Below, in pieces: positions 43,762-54,744 of a stretch of 64,000 nt of DNA. The position numbers were made by a program, and so were the translations under genes. The notes under the pieces were generated by a model. That model was not told the DNA's origin. It worked only from the letters and a program-made list of their open reading frames with translations, and did no database searches. The first letter of the stretch is position 1. Every line of letters starts with the position of its first letter. The DNA comes from an uncultured Lachnospiraceae bacterium. GTDB taxonomy: Bacteria; Bacillota; Clostridia; Lachnospirales; Lachnospiraceae. The stretch covers positions 1 to 64,000 of the forward strand of contig CANPZI010000004.1 of assembly GCA_947588995.1 (NCBI GenBank), given 5' to 3'.

Positions 43762-44667
43762 CTATGACCTAATACCGTCAGCAATCTCACTCAGTCTGCG
43801 CAATCTGTGATTGACGCCGGATTTTCCCACCGCGGGTTCCAGATACCCGCCCAGCTCTTTCAGCGCCGCGTCGGGATACTCCAGCCGAACCTCCGCCATC
43901 TGCCGCAGATTATCCGGCAGATTTTCAAATCCGTATCTGTCTCTGATCAAAAGAATGTCTTCTATCTGTTTGGAAGCCGCCGTGACGGTCTTGGAAATAT
44001 TCGCCGTCTCGCAGTTCACGCGCCTGTTGATGGAATTGCGCATTCCCTTGACAATCCGAAGATTCTCCAAATTCATCAGGGAGACATGCGCTCCCATGAC
44101 GTTGAGAAGATCAACGATGCCCGCGCCTTCTTTCAGGTATACCACATCGTACTTCTTGCGCCTGATGACTTTGGCCTCTATGCCAAACCCCTGAATCATA
44201 TTCCGAAGCTGTTCAGCCTGCGCCCGCTCATCGCAGACAAACTCCAGATGATAACTCTTCTGCGGATCACTCATCGAGCCGATACTCAAAAAAGCGCCCC
44301 GCAGATAGGCGCGCGCGCAGCAGGAGTTTTTGACCAAGAGCGAACTGACCGGCGCCTGCAGCGCTATCGGGCAGCCTTCGTTTCCGCCAAGATGCAGCGC
44401 CTGCAGCACCTTTGACTCGGCTTCCCCGTCAGGCAGCATCCTGCCTTTTGCATTCGTCACAACATTATCTATATTAAATGCTTTTTTAAGTAATGTAAAG
44501 CACTTTTTCGCGACAGCCTCATTTTCCGTATGCAGACACAGATGCTTTCCGCCCTCACAGACACCGCCGCCAAAATGAAGCAGAGCCGCCAGCTCCGCCA
44601 TCTGACAATGTCTGGCCGGGCTGATCTGCCCTGCGAGCTCTTCTTTGACTGTTCCGGAAAAAGACAT
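43762..44667 (-). CDS. whiA: DNA-binding protein WhiA
   Basis: 301 residues: an N-terminal LAGLIDADG-like homing-endonuclease fold without nuclease residues (CCARAYLRGAFLSIGSMSDPQKSYHLEF near 115-145) and a C-terminal helix-turn-helix (IRDRYGFENLPDNLRQMAEVRLEYPDAALKELGGYL). WhiA supports cell division and chromosome segregation in Bacillota and sporulation in actinomycetes. One base separates it from rapZ, and 15 nt separate it from the crh-like gene. No yvcK gene lies between rapZ and whiA, unlike Bacillus. Confidence 0.97.
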   Translation of the reverse strand: MSFSGTVKEELAGQISPARHCQMAELAALLHFGGGVCEGGKHLCLHTENEAVAKKCFTLLKKAFNIDNVVTNAKGRMLPDGEAESKVLQALHLGGNEGCPIALQAPVSSLLVKNSCCARAYLRGAFLSIGSMSDPQKSYHLEFVCDERAQAEQLRNMIQGFGIEAKVIRRKKYDVVYLKEGAGIVDLLNVMGAHVSLMNLENLRIVKGMRNSINRRVNCETANISKTVTAASKQIEDILLIRDRYGFENLPDNLRQMAEVRLEYPDAALKELGGYLEPAVGKSGVNHRLRRLSEIADGIRS

Positions 44668-44668
44668 A

Positions 44669-45532
44669 CTACATCCCCTGCCTGATATCTCTGTGGTACA
44701 GCTTCACGCCATAGTTTCCGTGGTCTTTCATCCTGGCGTACAGCTCATTGGCCAGCGTGACGCTCCTGTGCTTGCCTCCCGTGCAGCCGATACCGATCAC
44801 CAGCTGGTGTTTGCCCTCCTTGACGTAATTGGGAATCAGAAAATCCAGCATGTCCGACAGCTTGTTCAAAAACGCTTCCGCCTCCGCAAAGCTCATCACA
44901 TAGTCCTGCACCGCCCTGTCATTGCCGGTCTGGTGTTTGAGTTCGTCAATATAGAACGGATTAGGCAGAAACCTGACATCGAAGACCAGATCGGCATCCG
45001 CCGGAATGCCGTTCTTAAAGCCAAAGGACAGGATCGTGACCATCAGAGAATTATACTCTTCATTGCGCACAAAAATATGGTCGATCTCCTCTTTCAGCTC
45101 CCTCGTCAAAAGATTGGAGGTATCGATCACATAGTTCGCTTTCTGCTTGATCTTCTGCAGGATCTCGCGCTCTCTGTGCACACCCTCCTCCACTCTTCCC
45201 TCGGGGGAGAGAGGGTGCATACGCCTCGTCTCCTTGTAGCGTTTGAGCAGCACGGAATCGCTTGCCTCCAGAAAGAGGATTTCAAACAGATAGCCGTTCT
45301 TGCGCAGCTTGTCCAGTATCTCCTGCGCATCGCCAAACGGCTGGTCGGCGCGCACATCCAATCCCAGCGCCACTTTGCTGATCTCGCCGTTCGGCGCAGC
45401 GACAAGCTCCATGAATTTTTCAATCAGCGGAACCGGCAGGTTGTCCACACAGTAAAAGCCCACATCCTCCAGCATCTTCATGGCGGTTCTCTTGCCCGCG
45501 CCGCTCATGCCCGTCACCACAACAAATCTCAT
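44669..45532 (-). CDS. rapZ: RNase adapter/nucleotide-binding protein RapZ (YvcJ)
   Basis: 287 residues: an N-terminal P-loop domain starting RFVVVTGMSGAGKRTAMKML, followed by GFYCVDNLPVPLIEKF, and a C-terminal domain with FGFKNGIPADADLVFDVRFLPNPF and IGIGCTGGKHRSVTLANEL. In E. coli RapZ directs RNase E to a GlmS regulatory RNA; in Bacillus YvcJ binds nucleotides and affects competence. The Walker A motif reads GMSGAGKR, with Arg replacing the usual Ser/Thr after the lysine (AGA codon), so nucleotide binding may differ. Neighbouring murB links it to amino-sugar metabolism. Confidence 0.96.
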   Translation of the reverse strand: MRFVVVTGMSGAGKRTAMKMLEDVGFYCVDNLPVPLIEKFMELVAAPNGEISKVALGLDVRADQPFGDAQEILDKLRKNGYLFEILFLEASDSVLLKRYKETRRMHPLSPEGRVEEGVHREREILQKIKQKANYVIDTSNLLTRELKEEIDHIFVRNEEYNSLMVTILSFGFKNGIPADADLVFDVRFLPNPFYIDELKHQTGNDRAVQDYVMSFAEAEAFLNKLSDMLDFLIPNYVKEGKHQLVIGIGCTGGKHRSVTLANELYARMKDHGNYGVKLYHRDIRQGM

Positions 45533-45544
45533 TGTGTCTTTCTC

Positions 45545-46444
45545 CTAAAAATCACCCAGAAAAACAATCTCCGGCTCCAGCGCAACATGAAATCTTTCCC
45601 TGACGCGCTCCTGTACTTCCTCGATCACTTCTCTGATATCCGCCGCCGTCGCTTTGCCCGTATTCACGACAAAACCACAGTGTTTATCCGCCACCTGGGC
45701 GCCGCCGATGCGATAGCCCCGCATTCCCGCGTCCATGATCAGCTTGCCCGCATAGTACCCCTCCGGCCTCTTGAACGTGCTGCCCGCGCTCGGGTATTCG
45801 AGCGGCTGCTTACTCCTGCGCAGCGCCGCCAGCTCCTCCATCCTCGCGCCGATCTGTTCCCGGTCGCCCTCTGTCAGGCGCATCACCACCTCCAGGACGA
45901 TAAACGCCCGGTTCCTGATCGTGCTGGTGCGGTAGCCGAACTCCATCGTATCATTGTCCAGCGTGGTGATCTGTCCGTCACGGTCCATCACGCGGACCTC
46001 CTCCACCACCTGTTTCATCTCGCCCTCATAGGCGCCCGCGTTCATCACGACACCGCCGCCGATACTGCCGGGTATCCCCGCCGCGAACTCCAGTCCGCTC
46101 AGACCGTGATCTCTCGCCGCAGACGCAGCCTGCGAGAGCAGCGCGCCCGCCTTGGCCGTGATGCGCGTGCCGTCCACCGCGACCTGCTCCATCGGTCCGT
46201 CGAATTTCAGCACGACGCCCCGGTATCCCTTGTCGCCCACCAGAAGGTTGCTGCCGTTGCCCAGAATGAAGTATTCCTGCTCGATTCGGTTCAGATAGGG
46301 AAGCAGCTTCTCCAGCTCCTCTTCCCGCTGTATGAGAATGATGCAGTCCGCCTCACCGCCCACGCGGAAAGTCGTGTAATCTTTCATTTGCCGGTGAAAT
46401 AAGATCCTCTCCTCCGGAATCACCGTTTTCACATAATCATACAT
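45545..46444 (-). CDS. murB: UDP-N-acetylenolpyruvoylglucosamine reductase
   Basis: 299-residue FAD enzyme that reduces enolpyruvyl-UDP-GlcNAc to UDP-MurNAc. Motifs are YTTFRVGGEADC near 24, LGNGSNLLVGDKGYRG near 70, GLEFAAGIPGSIGGGVVMNAGAYEGE near 120, and YPSAGSTFKRPEGYYAGKLI with the catalytic Ser near 220, ending EPEIVFLG. It is of the short (type II) class. The start at 46444 gives normal family length; a GTG 16 codons earlier is the alternative, and neither has an ideal ribosome binding site. Confidence 0.95.
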   Translation of the reverse strand: MYDYVKTVIPEERILFHRQMKDYTTFRVGGEADCIILIQREEELEKLLPYLNRIEQEYFILGNGSNLLVGDKGYRGVVLKFDGPMEQVAVDGTRITAKAGALLSQAASAARDHGLSGLEFAAGIPGSIGGGVVMNAGAYEGEMKQVVEEVRVMDRDGQITTLDNDTMEFGYRTSTIRNRAFIVLEVVMRLTEGDREQIGARMEELAALRRSKQPLEYPSAGSTFKRPEGYYAGKLIMDAGMRGYRIGGAQVADKHCGFVVNTGKATAADIREVIEEVQERVRERFHVALEPEIVFLGDF

Positions 46445-46539
46445 TGATGCGTTCAAGTTCCCTACCGTCCGTTTCACAGAATTGCTGCCCACTATTCATC
46501 ATATACTGCATTGGCGCAAAATATGTACCGCGCTTTCTT

Positions 46540-47478
46540 TTAGTCCAATACCATTCTGGCCGCGCCATAGATACCCGCGTCATTGCCCAGTGTCGCAAGG
46601 GCAAATTTCGTATCCTTACAGCCGTGGAATACCGTTCTGTCAAACACCGGTCGGATATACCGGAAAAGCACCTCGCCGGCCCTGGACACGCCTCCGCCGA
46701 TCACGAAGATCTCCGGATTGACGACGCCCGCAATCACGGCCAGACCCTTGCCCAGATACTCGCCGAACTGCTCCGCTACTTCCACGGCAAGCGCGTCTCC
46801 CGCTTTCACCGCGTCGAAGACGGTCTTGGCGGAGACTTCCCCCTGCCTGAGGACGCTGTCCTTATCGCTCGCCTGCAGTCTGCGGTTTGCCAGTCTCGTG
46901 ATGCCCGTCGCGGAAGCATACTCTTCCAGGCAGCCGTAATTGCCGCAGCCGCAGGCCTCGCTCTCGTGATCCTCCACATGGATGTGGCCGATCTCGCCGC
47001 CAGAGCCCGTCGCGCCCGTCATAATCTTCCCGCCTATGATGATGCCGCCGCCGACGCCTGTTCCCAGTGTGACCGCCACCAGATTCCGATATCCCTGGCC
47101 GCCGCCTTTCCACATCTCTCCGAGCGCCGCCACGTTGGCATCATTGCCGCCCTCCACTCTCATGCCGCCCAGGAGTGCGCCAAGTTCTTTCTTCAGGTTC
47201 ATCTCACCCCAGCCCAGATTGACCGCCTTGTGGATGACGCCGTCGCCGTCCACCGGGCCTGGCGCGCCGACACCGACACCGGCCACGTCCCCCGCGGCAA
47301 TGCCTCTCTCCCGCATCTTATCCTGCACGCTGCCCGCGATGTCCGGCAGGATACTTACCCCGCCGTTCTCCGTCCTCGTGGGAATCTCCCATTTGTCCAG
47401 CACACTGCCCTGTGTGTCAAAAAGGCCCAGCTTCACGGTCGTGCCGCCGATATCTACGCCAAATACATAGTCTGCCAT
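46540..47478 (-). CDS. glcK: ROK family glucokinase
   Basis: 312 residues: ATP-binding VFGVDIGGTTVKLGLFDTQG at the start, VGVGAPGPVD, ALGEMWKGGGQGYRNLVAVTLGTGVGGGII, and the ROK zinc signature HESEACGCGNYGCLEEYAS near 155-175. It phosphorylates glucose to glucose 6-phosphate with ATP, outside the PTS. The ATG at 47478 has GGGGGAAG before it. It lies 19 nt downstream of hprK, so enzyme and catabolite-repression kinase are co-transcribed. Confidence 0.95.
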   Translation of the reverse strand: MADYVFGVDIGGTTVKLGLFDTQGSVLDKWEIPTRTENGGVSILPDIAGSVQDKMRERGIAAGDVAGVGVGAPGPVDGDGVIHKAVNLGWGEMNLKKELGALLGGMRVEGGNDANVAALGEMWKGGGQGYRNLVAVTLGTGVGGGIIIGGKIMTGATGSGGEIGHIHVEDHESEACGCGNYGCLEEYASATGITRLANRRLQASDKDSVLRQGEVSAKTVFDAVKAGDALAVEVAEQFGEYLGKGLAVIAGVVNPEIFVIGGGVSRAGEVLFRYIRPVFDRTVFHGCKDTKFALATLGNDAGIYGAARMVLD

Positions 47479-47497
47479 CTCTACTTCCCCCTGCTCT

Positions 47498-48439
47498 CTA
47501 GTCTTCGTCGTCGTTTCGCCCTGCCGCCAGAGAAGCCTGCACGCGTTTATACAGCTCCTGCGCCGCATTGTAGCCCATCTTCTTCTGACGGTGATTGACC
47601 GCCGCCGCCTCACAGATGATCGCCAGGTTACGGCCCGGCCTGATCGGTATGTTGTGACATACCAGCTTGTTGCCGAGGTATTCCGTGTACTCCTCCTCCA
47701 GGCCCAGACGGTCATATTCCTTGTCCTTGTCCCAGTCCTCCAGTTTGATAACCAGATCGACGGACTGCGTATCTTTCACGCTGGATGCGCCGTAGAGCGC
47801 TTTCACGTCGATGATGCCGATGCCCCGCAATTCGATGAAATGCCTGGTGATATCCGGCGCGGAGCCGACCAGAGTATCCTCGCTGACACGCCGCAGCTCC
47901 ACCACGTCGTCGGTGACGAGGCGATGTCCTCTCTTGATCAGCTCCAGCGCCGCCTCCGACTTACCGATACCGCTCTCGCCCGTGATCAGCACGCCCTCGC
48001 CGTACACATCCACCAGAACGCCGTGCACCGAGATGCAGGGCGCCAGCTGCACATTCAGCCATCTGATGATCTCCGCCATGCAGGTGGAGGTCGCCTGTCT
48101 GCTCATCAGCAGCGGCACGCCGTACTTGACCGCGATCTCCCGGAACAGATCGTTGGGCTGCAGCTCCCTGCAGAACACGATGCCCGGAATCGGATTGTTG
48201 AGCAGCTTCTCGAAGATCTCGATCTGCGTCTTCCGCTCCAGCTTGTTCATGTAAGAGTACTCCACGAATCCCACGATCTGCAGACGGGTCGTCTCGAAAT
48301 GCTCGAAGTAGCCCGCAATCTGCAGCGCCGGCCTGTTGATGTCCGGCTGTGTCACTTTAATTTTGGAGATATCGATCTCCGGCGTAAGATTCTCCAGCTT
48401 AAATTTTTCAATCACTTTTGCTAAACTGATACTTGCCAT
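47498..48439 (-). CDS. hprK: HPr kinase/phosphorylase
   Basis: 313 residues: an N-terminal regulatory domain and a C-terminal kinase domain with P-loop GESGIGKSEAALELIKRGHRLVTDDVVELR near 153-182, preceded by the catalytic His region (CISVHGVLVDVYGEGVL). The HprK signature RFIELRGIGIIDVKALYG-like segment is near 205-220. It phosphorylates Ser46 of HPr and Crh with ATP when fructose bisphosphate is high, and reverses this with phosphate. Its likely targets in this window are the Crh-like protein and possibly the short HPr relative at 10211. Confidence 0.97.
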   Translation of the reverse strand: MASISLAKVIEKFKLENLTPEIDISKIKVTQPDINRPALQIAGYFEHFETTRLQIVGFVEYSYMNKLERKTQIEIFEKLLNNPIPGIVFCRELQPNDLFREIAVKYGVPLLMSRQATSTCMAEIIRWLNVQLAPCISVHGVLVDVYGEGVLITGESGIGKSEAALELIKRGHRLVTDDVVELRRVSEDTLVGSAPDITRHFIELRGIGIIDVKALYGASSVKDTQSVDLVIKLEDWDKDKEYDRLGLEEEYTEYLGNKLVCHNIPIRPGRNLAIICEAAAVNHRQKKMGYNAAQELYKRVQASLAAGRNDDED

Positions 48440-48517
48440 AACCCGCTCCTTCCGCCTCTGCCCTTTTCAAATATCTTACCATAAATGACGGCGGTTCGCA
48501 ATCTGCCGCCGTCTATT

Positions 48518-50392
48518 CTACTCCCCGCTCTTTTGCTTTTCAAAATAGTCGTGAATCTGCACCGCGATGTGCTCCGGGATCTCCCGCACCTCGCACAGCC
48601 GCTCCACCGACGCCTCCTGAATCTCATGGATCGAACCGAAATGTTTCATCAGCGCCTTGCGCCTCGCCGGCCCCACGCCCGGTATCTCATCCAGCACGGA
48701 CTTCACCTGCGCCTTGGAGCGCAGAGAGCGGTGATACTCTATCGCGAAGCGGTGCGCCTCGTCCTGGATCCGCGTGATCAGCTTGAACCCCTCTGAATGT
48801 GTGTCGATGGGGATCTCTACATTCTGATAATACAGCCCTCTCGTCCTGTGGCTGTCGTCTTTCACCATGCCGCAGACGGGAATATTCAGATGAAGTTCCT
48901 GCAGCACCTGCAGCGCGATATTCACCTGTCCTCTGCCGCCGTCCATCAGCAGCAGATCCGGAAACTTCGTAAAGCTGCCAAACTCGTGCCCGATCTGTTT
49001 GCGCTCCAGCTCTTCCTTTTCCTCCATGCCGTGCAGGAAACGTCTCGTAAGCACCTCTTTCATGCAGGCGTAATCGTCCGGCCCGGACACGGAACGGATG
49101 CGGAACTTGCGATAGTCGCTGCGCTTAGCCTTGCCTTTCTCGAAGACGACCATGGAACCCACGTTGGCGAATCCGCTGATATTGGAGATATCGTAGGCTT
49201 CCATGCGGTCAATGTGTTCCAGCCCGATCAGCGCCGCGATCTCCCTGACCGCGCCGATGGTCCTGCCCTCCTCGCGCTTGATGCGCTCCCTGTCCCGGCT
49301 CAGCACCAGCTGCGCGTTCTGCGCCGCCAGTTCCACCAGCTTTTCTTTCGCCCCTTTTTTCGGCACACGGAGATAGACCCTGCTGCCCTTGCGCCCGCTG
49401 AGCCACTTCTCCAGAATATCAATATCCGCGATCTCCTCCTGCAGCATCAGCTCCCGCGGAATAAAGGGCGTGCCCGCATAAAACTGCTTCACGAAATCAA
49501 GCAGGACCTGCGCGCTGCCGCAGCCCTGCACGTGCGTCATATAGAAGTGTTCTCTGCCGATCAGCTTGCCGTCCCGCACGAAAAAAACCTGCACCACGGC
49601 GTCCGTCTCGTCTTTCGCCAGCGCGATGACATCCTTGTCCTCGCCGTCGCTGTCCGTGATCTTCTGTTTCTGCGCAACGCTCTTCACGCTGTTGTACAGA
49701 TCGCGGTAGCGGATCGCCTCCTCGTATTCCATATTCTCCGAAGCCTGCGTCATCTTCTCTTCCAGATCCCGCAGGATCGGTTTATAATTGCCGTTCAGAA
49801 AATCCAGCGCCTGCTCGACCCTCTCCCGGTATGTTTCCTGATTGATATAGCCCTGACACGGCGCAAGACATTGTTTGATGTGATAATTCAGGCACGGCCT
49901 CTCCAGACCGATATCGCGCGGCAGTTTCCGGTTACACGTTCTGAACTGATAGAGCTTGTTCATCAGATCTATGGTGTCCTTGACCGCCGCCGCGCTGGTG
50001 TAGGGACCGAAATATCGGGAGCGGTCCTTTTTCATCTCCCGCGAAAAAAGAATGCGCGGATACGCTTCGCCCACCGTCACCTTGATATAAGGATAGGTCT
50101 TGTCATCCTTGAGCATGGTGTTGTACTTCGGGCTGTACTCTTTGATCAGATTGTTCTCCAGGACCAGCGCTTCCAGCTCGGAGTCCGTGACAATATACTC
50201 GAACCGCGCGATCTGCTGCACCATCCTGTCGATCTGCGGCCCTCTCCCGACGATCTTGCGGAAATAGGAACGGACGCGGTTGTGCAGATTGACCGCCTTG
50301 CCCACATAGATGATGGTGTCCGCAGCGTCGTGCATCAGATAGACGCCCGGCGCATTGGGCAGTTTCTTAAGTTCTTCTTCAAAGTCAAACAT
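48518..50392 (-). CDS. uvrC: UvrABC excinuclease subunit C
   Basis: 624 residues: the GIY-YIG nuclease domain near the N-terminus ([29 protein letters not shown]), a short cysteine-containing region ([15 protein letters not shown] near 175), the UVR motif near 205-235, the RNase H-like 5' nuclease domain ([11 protein letters not shown] with Asp, [24 protein letters not shown]), and a C-terminal helix-hairpin-helix pair ([28 protein letters not shown]). It makes the dual incision in nucleotide excision repair. It starts 10 nt after ftsH. Confidence 0.98.
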   Translation of the reverse strand: MFDFEEELKKLPNAPGVYLMHDAADTIIYVGKAVNLHNRVRSYFRKIVGRGPQIDRMVQQIARFEYIVTDSELEALVLENNLIKEYSPKYNTMLKDDKTYPYIKVTVGEAYPRILFSREMKKDRSRYFGPYTSAAAVKDTIDLMNKLYQFRTCNRKLPRDIGLERPCLNYHIKQCLAPCQGYINQETYRERVEQALDFLNGNYKPILRDLEEKMTQASENMEYEEAIRYRDLYNSVKSVAQKQKITDSDGEDKDVIALAKDETDAVVQVFFVRDGKLIGREHFYMTHVQGCGSAQVLLDFVKQFYAGTPFIPRELMLQEEIADIDILEKWLSGRKGSRVYLRVPKKGAKEKLVELAAQNAQLVLSRDRERIKREEGRTIGAVREIAALIGLEHIDRMEAYDISNISGFANVGSMVVFEKGKAKRSDYRKFRIRSVSGPDDYACMKEVLTRRFLHGMEEKEELERKQIGHEFGSFTKFPDLLLMDGGRGQVNIALQVLQELHLNIPVCGMVKDDSHRTRGLYYQNVEIPIDTHSEGFKLITRIQDEAHRFAIEYHRSLRSKAQVKSVLDEIPGVGPARRKALMKHFGSIHEIQEASVERLCEVREIPEHIAVQIHDYFEKQKSGE

Positions 50393-50401
50393 AGAGGTTC
50401 C

Positions 50402-52723
50402 CTATTGTTCGCGGCCGATATCCTGCGGAGGCGTCTGCTGCTGTGGCTGCCCCTCCTGCAAAGGCTGCTGTTCCGGCTGCGGCTGACTCTCCCGCGGCGG
50501 TGTCTGCTGCTGCACAGGCTGCTGATAAGGCGCTCCCCACTGCTGCTGTTGCTGCACGGGCGGCTGCCCCCACTGCGGGTACGGCGTCTGCTGCTGATAA
50601 GGCTGCTGTAATACAGGCTGCTGCGGTACGGCGGGCTGCTGTGCTGCCTGCTGCTGTGGCTGTTCCGGCTGCGGCATCGGCTGCGGCGCTGCCGGCATCT
50701 CCGCTTTAGCCGTCTCCTCCGCGGACGGCTGCGCACCTTTTTCACCGTCTTTCTCCTCGGGCTCCGGAATCCCTTTCTCTTTTCGGAAAATCTTCATGAA
50801 CTCCTTGCCGGTGATCGTCTCTTTCTCAATCAGATAAGCCGCCAGCTTATCCATGATCTCCCGGTTCTCTTTCAGGAGTTTCTTTGCCTGCTTGTAGCTG
50901 TCGCGCAGCATCTTCATCACTTCCGTGTCGATGTCTGCCGCGGTCACGTCGGAACAGGTCAGGGAAGCCCTGCCCTCCAGATACTGGCTCTCCACCGTGG
51001 CCAGTCCCATCAGCCCGAATTTTTTGCTCATCCCGAAACGGGTAACCATATTGCGGGCAAGGCTGGTCGCCTGCTCGATATCGTTGGCCGCTCCCGTCGT
51101 GACGGTGTCGAAGACGATCTCCTCCGCCGCGCGGCCTCCCAGCAGACCCACCAGCCTGTCGCGCAGTTCCAGCTCGGTATCAAGGTATTTCTCCTCCTCC
51201 GGCACCTGCATGACATAGCCCAGCGCGCCCATCGTCCTGGGCACGATCGTGATCTTCTGCACGGGCTCGGAATTTTTCTGCAGGGCGCTGATCAAGGCAT
51301 GTCCCACCTCGTGATAGGACACGATCTTGCGCTCCTCCTTGCTCATGATGCGGTCTTTCTTCTCCTTGCCCACGAGCACCTGTTCCACGGCGTCGAACAG
51401 ATCTTTCTGGCTCACGTACTCCCTGCCGGTCTTGACGGCGTTGATCGCCGCCTCGTTGATCATGTTGGCCAGATCCGAACCCACCGCGCCGGAGGTCGCC
51501 AGCGCGATCTCATTGAGATCCACCGACTCGTCCATGCGCACATCCTTGGAGTGTACTTTCAGAATCTCCACACGCCCCTTTAAGTCAGGTTTATCCACGA
51601 TAATTCTTCTGTCAAAACGTCCCGGCCGCAGCAGCGCCTTGTCCAGAATCTCCGGCCGGTTGGTAGCCGCCAGAATAATGATGCCTTTCCTGCCGTCGAA
51701 ACCGTCCATCTCGGACAGGAGCTGATTCAGCGTCTGCTCCCGCTCCTCATTGCCGCCGCCGTACTTGGAGTCCCTGCTCCTGCCGATGGCGTCGATCTCA
51801 TCGATAAATACGATACAGGGGGCATTCTTCTCCGCCTCCCTGAACAGATCGCGCACACGGGAAGCGCCCACGCCCACATACAACTCGATAAAATCCGAGC
51901 CGGACAGCGAGAAGAACGGCACATGCGCCTCGCCCGCCACCGCCTTGGCCAAAAGCGTCTTACCTGTGCCGGGCGGGCCGACCAACAGCGCGCCTTTCGG
52001 CAGCCTGGCGCCGATCTTCGCGTACTTGCCGGGATTGTGCAGGAAGTCCACGACTTCCACCAGCGACTCTTTCGCCTCGTCTTCACCGGCCACATCCTGA
52101 AAGGTGATGCCCGTCTCTTTCTGTACATAGGCTTTCGCCGTACTCTTGCCGACGCCCATAGGGCCGCCTTTGCCGCCCATGCGCCTGAACAGAAGGCTCA
52201 AAAGCCCCCACATCAGCAGGATCGGCAGGATATAGTAGAGCAGCACCGTCATGATGACGCTGGAGCTGTCGGAGGTCTGCTTGTTGAGATCGATGTCATG
52301 CTCCAGCAGCCGTTTAGTCAGCGTATCGTCGTCCTCCATCTTGCCCGTATAGTAGGTCATTGTCCCCATACCGTAACCGTAGGCGAACGCAAAGGGAGAC
52401 TCCGTCTGCTCTTCTTTCGGATAAATCACGATCCTGTCGGACTCCACCGTAACGCTCTCAATCTGGTCATTCTCTATCATATCGACAAATGCGTTGTAGG
52501 TAATCTCCTGATTGCTCGCCCCGGTGAACATGCGCATAAACATGCTGACGCACAGAAGCGTCACAAGTGCGGCGATCACCAGCATGATCAGGCTCTGCCT
52601 GCGCGGGTCGTTGCCGCCTCCGTTCGGGCCTCCCGGACCGCGGTTCTGGTTGTTGTTCGGCCCTCCGGGGCCTCCCGGACCGCGGTTCGGCCCATTTTCA
52701 TACGGATTATAATTGTCAGCCAT
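50402..52723 (-). CDS. ftsH: ATP-dependent zinc metalloprotease FtsH with Gln/Pro-rich tail
   Basis: 773 residues: a Gly/Pro/Asn-rich N-terminal stretch, two membrane helices (about 34-55 and 145-170) flanking the extracytoplasmic domain, an AAA ATPase with Walker A GPPGTGKT near 248, Walker B IVFIDEIDAIG and the SRH arginines, and a protease domain with HEVGH near 470 and LVGLLGGRAAEEIVFD. Residues about 670-773 are an extended Gln/Pro-rich tail (many PQQ, QQQ and PPQ units), much longer than in typical FtsH. It degrades unassembled membrane proteins and some regulators. Preceded by its own promoter and AGAGGACG. Confidence 0.97.
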   Translation of the reverse strand: MADNYNPYENGPNRGPGGPGGPNNNQNRGPGGPNGGGNDPRRQSLIMLVIAALVTLLCVSMFMRMFTGASNQEITYNAFVDMIENDQIESVTVESDRIVIYPKEEQTESPFAFAYGYGMGTMTYYTGKMEDDDTLTKRLLEHDIDLNKQTSDSSSVIMTVLLYYILPILLMWGLLSLLFRRMGGKGGPMGVGKSTAKAYVQKETGITFQDVAGEDEAKESLVEVVDFLHNPGKYAKIGARLPKGALLVGPPGTGKTLLAKAVAGEAHVPFFSLSGSDFIELYVGVGASRVRDLFREAEKNAPCIVFIDEIDAIGRSRDSKYGGGNEEREQTLNQLLSEMDGFDGRKGIIILAATNRPEILDKALLRPGRFDRRIIVDKPDLKGRVEILKVHSKDVRMDESVDLNEIALATSGAVGSDLANMINEAAINAVKTGREYVSQKDLFDAVEQVLVGKEKKDRIMSKEERKIVSYHEVGHALISALQKNSEPVQKITIVPRTMGALGYVMQVPEEEKYLDTELELRDRLVGLLGGRAAEEIVFDTVTTGAANDIEQATSLARNMVTRFGMSKKFGLMGLATVESQYLEGRASLTCSDVTAADIDTEVMKMLRDSYKQAKKLLKENREIMDKLAAYLIEKETITGKEFMKIFRKEKGIPEPEEKDGEKGAQPSAEETAKAEMPAAPQPMPQPEQPQQQAAQQPAVPQQPVLQQPYQQQTPYPQWGQPPVQQQQQWGAPYQQPVQQQTPPRESQPQPEQQPLQEGQPQQQTPPQDIGREQ

Positions 52724-52792
52724 AAGGCGTCCTCTCTTTCGCTCTGTTCTCTTCTTTTTCTTCTCTATTTATTCATTTTGCCAACTATGTCT

Positions 52793-52821
52793 AGTATATA
52801 TAAGGCAAAAACATAAATCAA
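52793..52821 (-). promoter_or_regulatory. Promoter of ftsH
   Basis: TTGATT, 17 nt, TATACT on the minus strand, 70 nt upstream of the start codon. It may also serve uvrC and genes beyond. Confidence 0.7.
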
Positions 52822-52895
52822 TAAGGGAATTATGAATTTCCGATCACAAGTATGAAAGATTTCTAAAGTTTTTTACATTTTTTAACGATAGCAGT

Positions 52896-52924
52896 AGATT
52901 TTTCCTGCGCCCGCATTGTATAAT
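52896..52924 (+). promoter_or_regulatory. Promoter of pyrG
   Basis: A consensus TATAAT (52919-52924) with a poor -35 (AGATTT, 17 nt). It leaves a leader of about 145 nt that starts with the hairpin AACGAAC-TTC-GTTCGTT (52945-52961), followed by leader copy B. Confidence 0.5.
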
Positions 52925-52973
52925 AAATCATATCTTGTTTGCAGAACGAACTTCGTTCGTTTCATTATTATTT

Positions 52974-53070
52974 ATTTGTGCCGGAGCGTCACAAATATCT
53001 CTGACGGCAGGGCAGAAGTGATGGAAAGAATTCGCTTCAGGCTTCGTCGCGCAAACGCTCCGGAATGGAG
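52974..53070 (+). repeat. Structured leader element, copy B (ahead of pyrG)
   Basis: P1 hairpin ATTTGTG/CACAAAT with loop CCGGAGCGT (52981-52989), then GACGGCAG, a weaker central hairpin (GAAGTG 53015-53020 with CGCTTC 53033-53038), then CGTCGCGCAAACGCTCCGG and GGAATGGAGAA. The loop is exactly complementary to ACGCTCCGG at 53055-53063, which ends 3 nt before the GGAG Shine-Dalgarno sequence of pyrG. The outer blocks match copy A (16501-16593) almost base for base, while the centre differs. Confidence 0.75.
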
Positions 53071-53075
53071 AAGAC

Positions 53076-54683
<1,608 letters not shown>

Positions 54684-54693
54684 AACCGCACAG

Positions 54694-54735
54694 AAAAAAG
54701 CTGCATGCCCATCACCTGCGGACATGCAGCTTTTT
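54694..54735. terminator. Bidirectional terminator between pyrG and the GH16 gene
   Basis: AAAAAAGCTGCATG and CATGCAGCTTTTT arms with a 15-nt loop, between convergent stops at 54683 and 54745. Confidence 0.92.
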
Positions 54736-54744
54736 ATTATCCTG

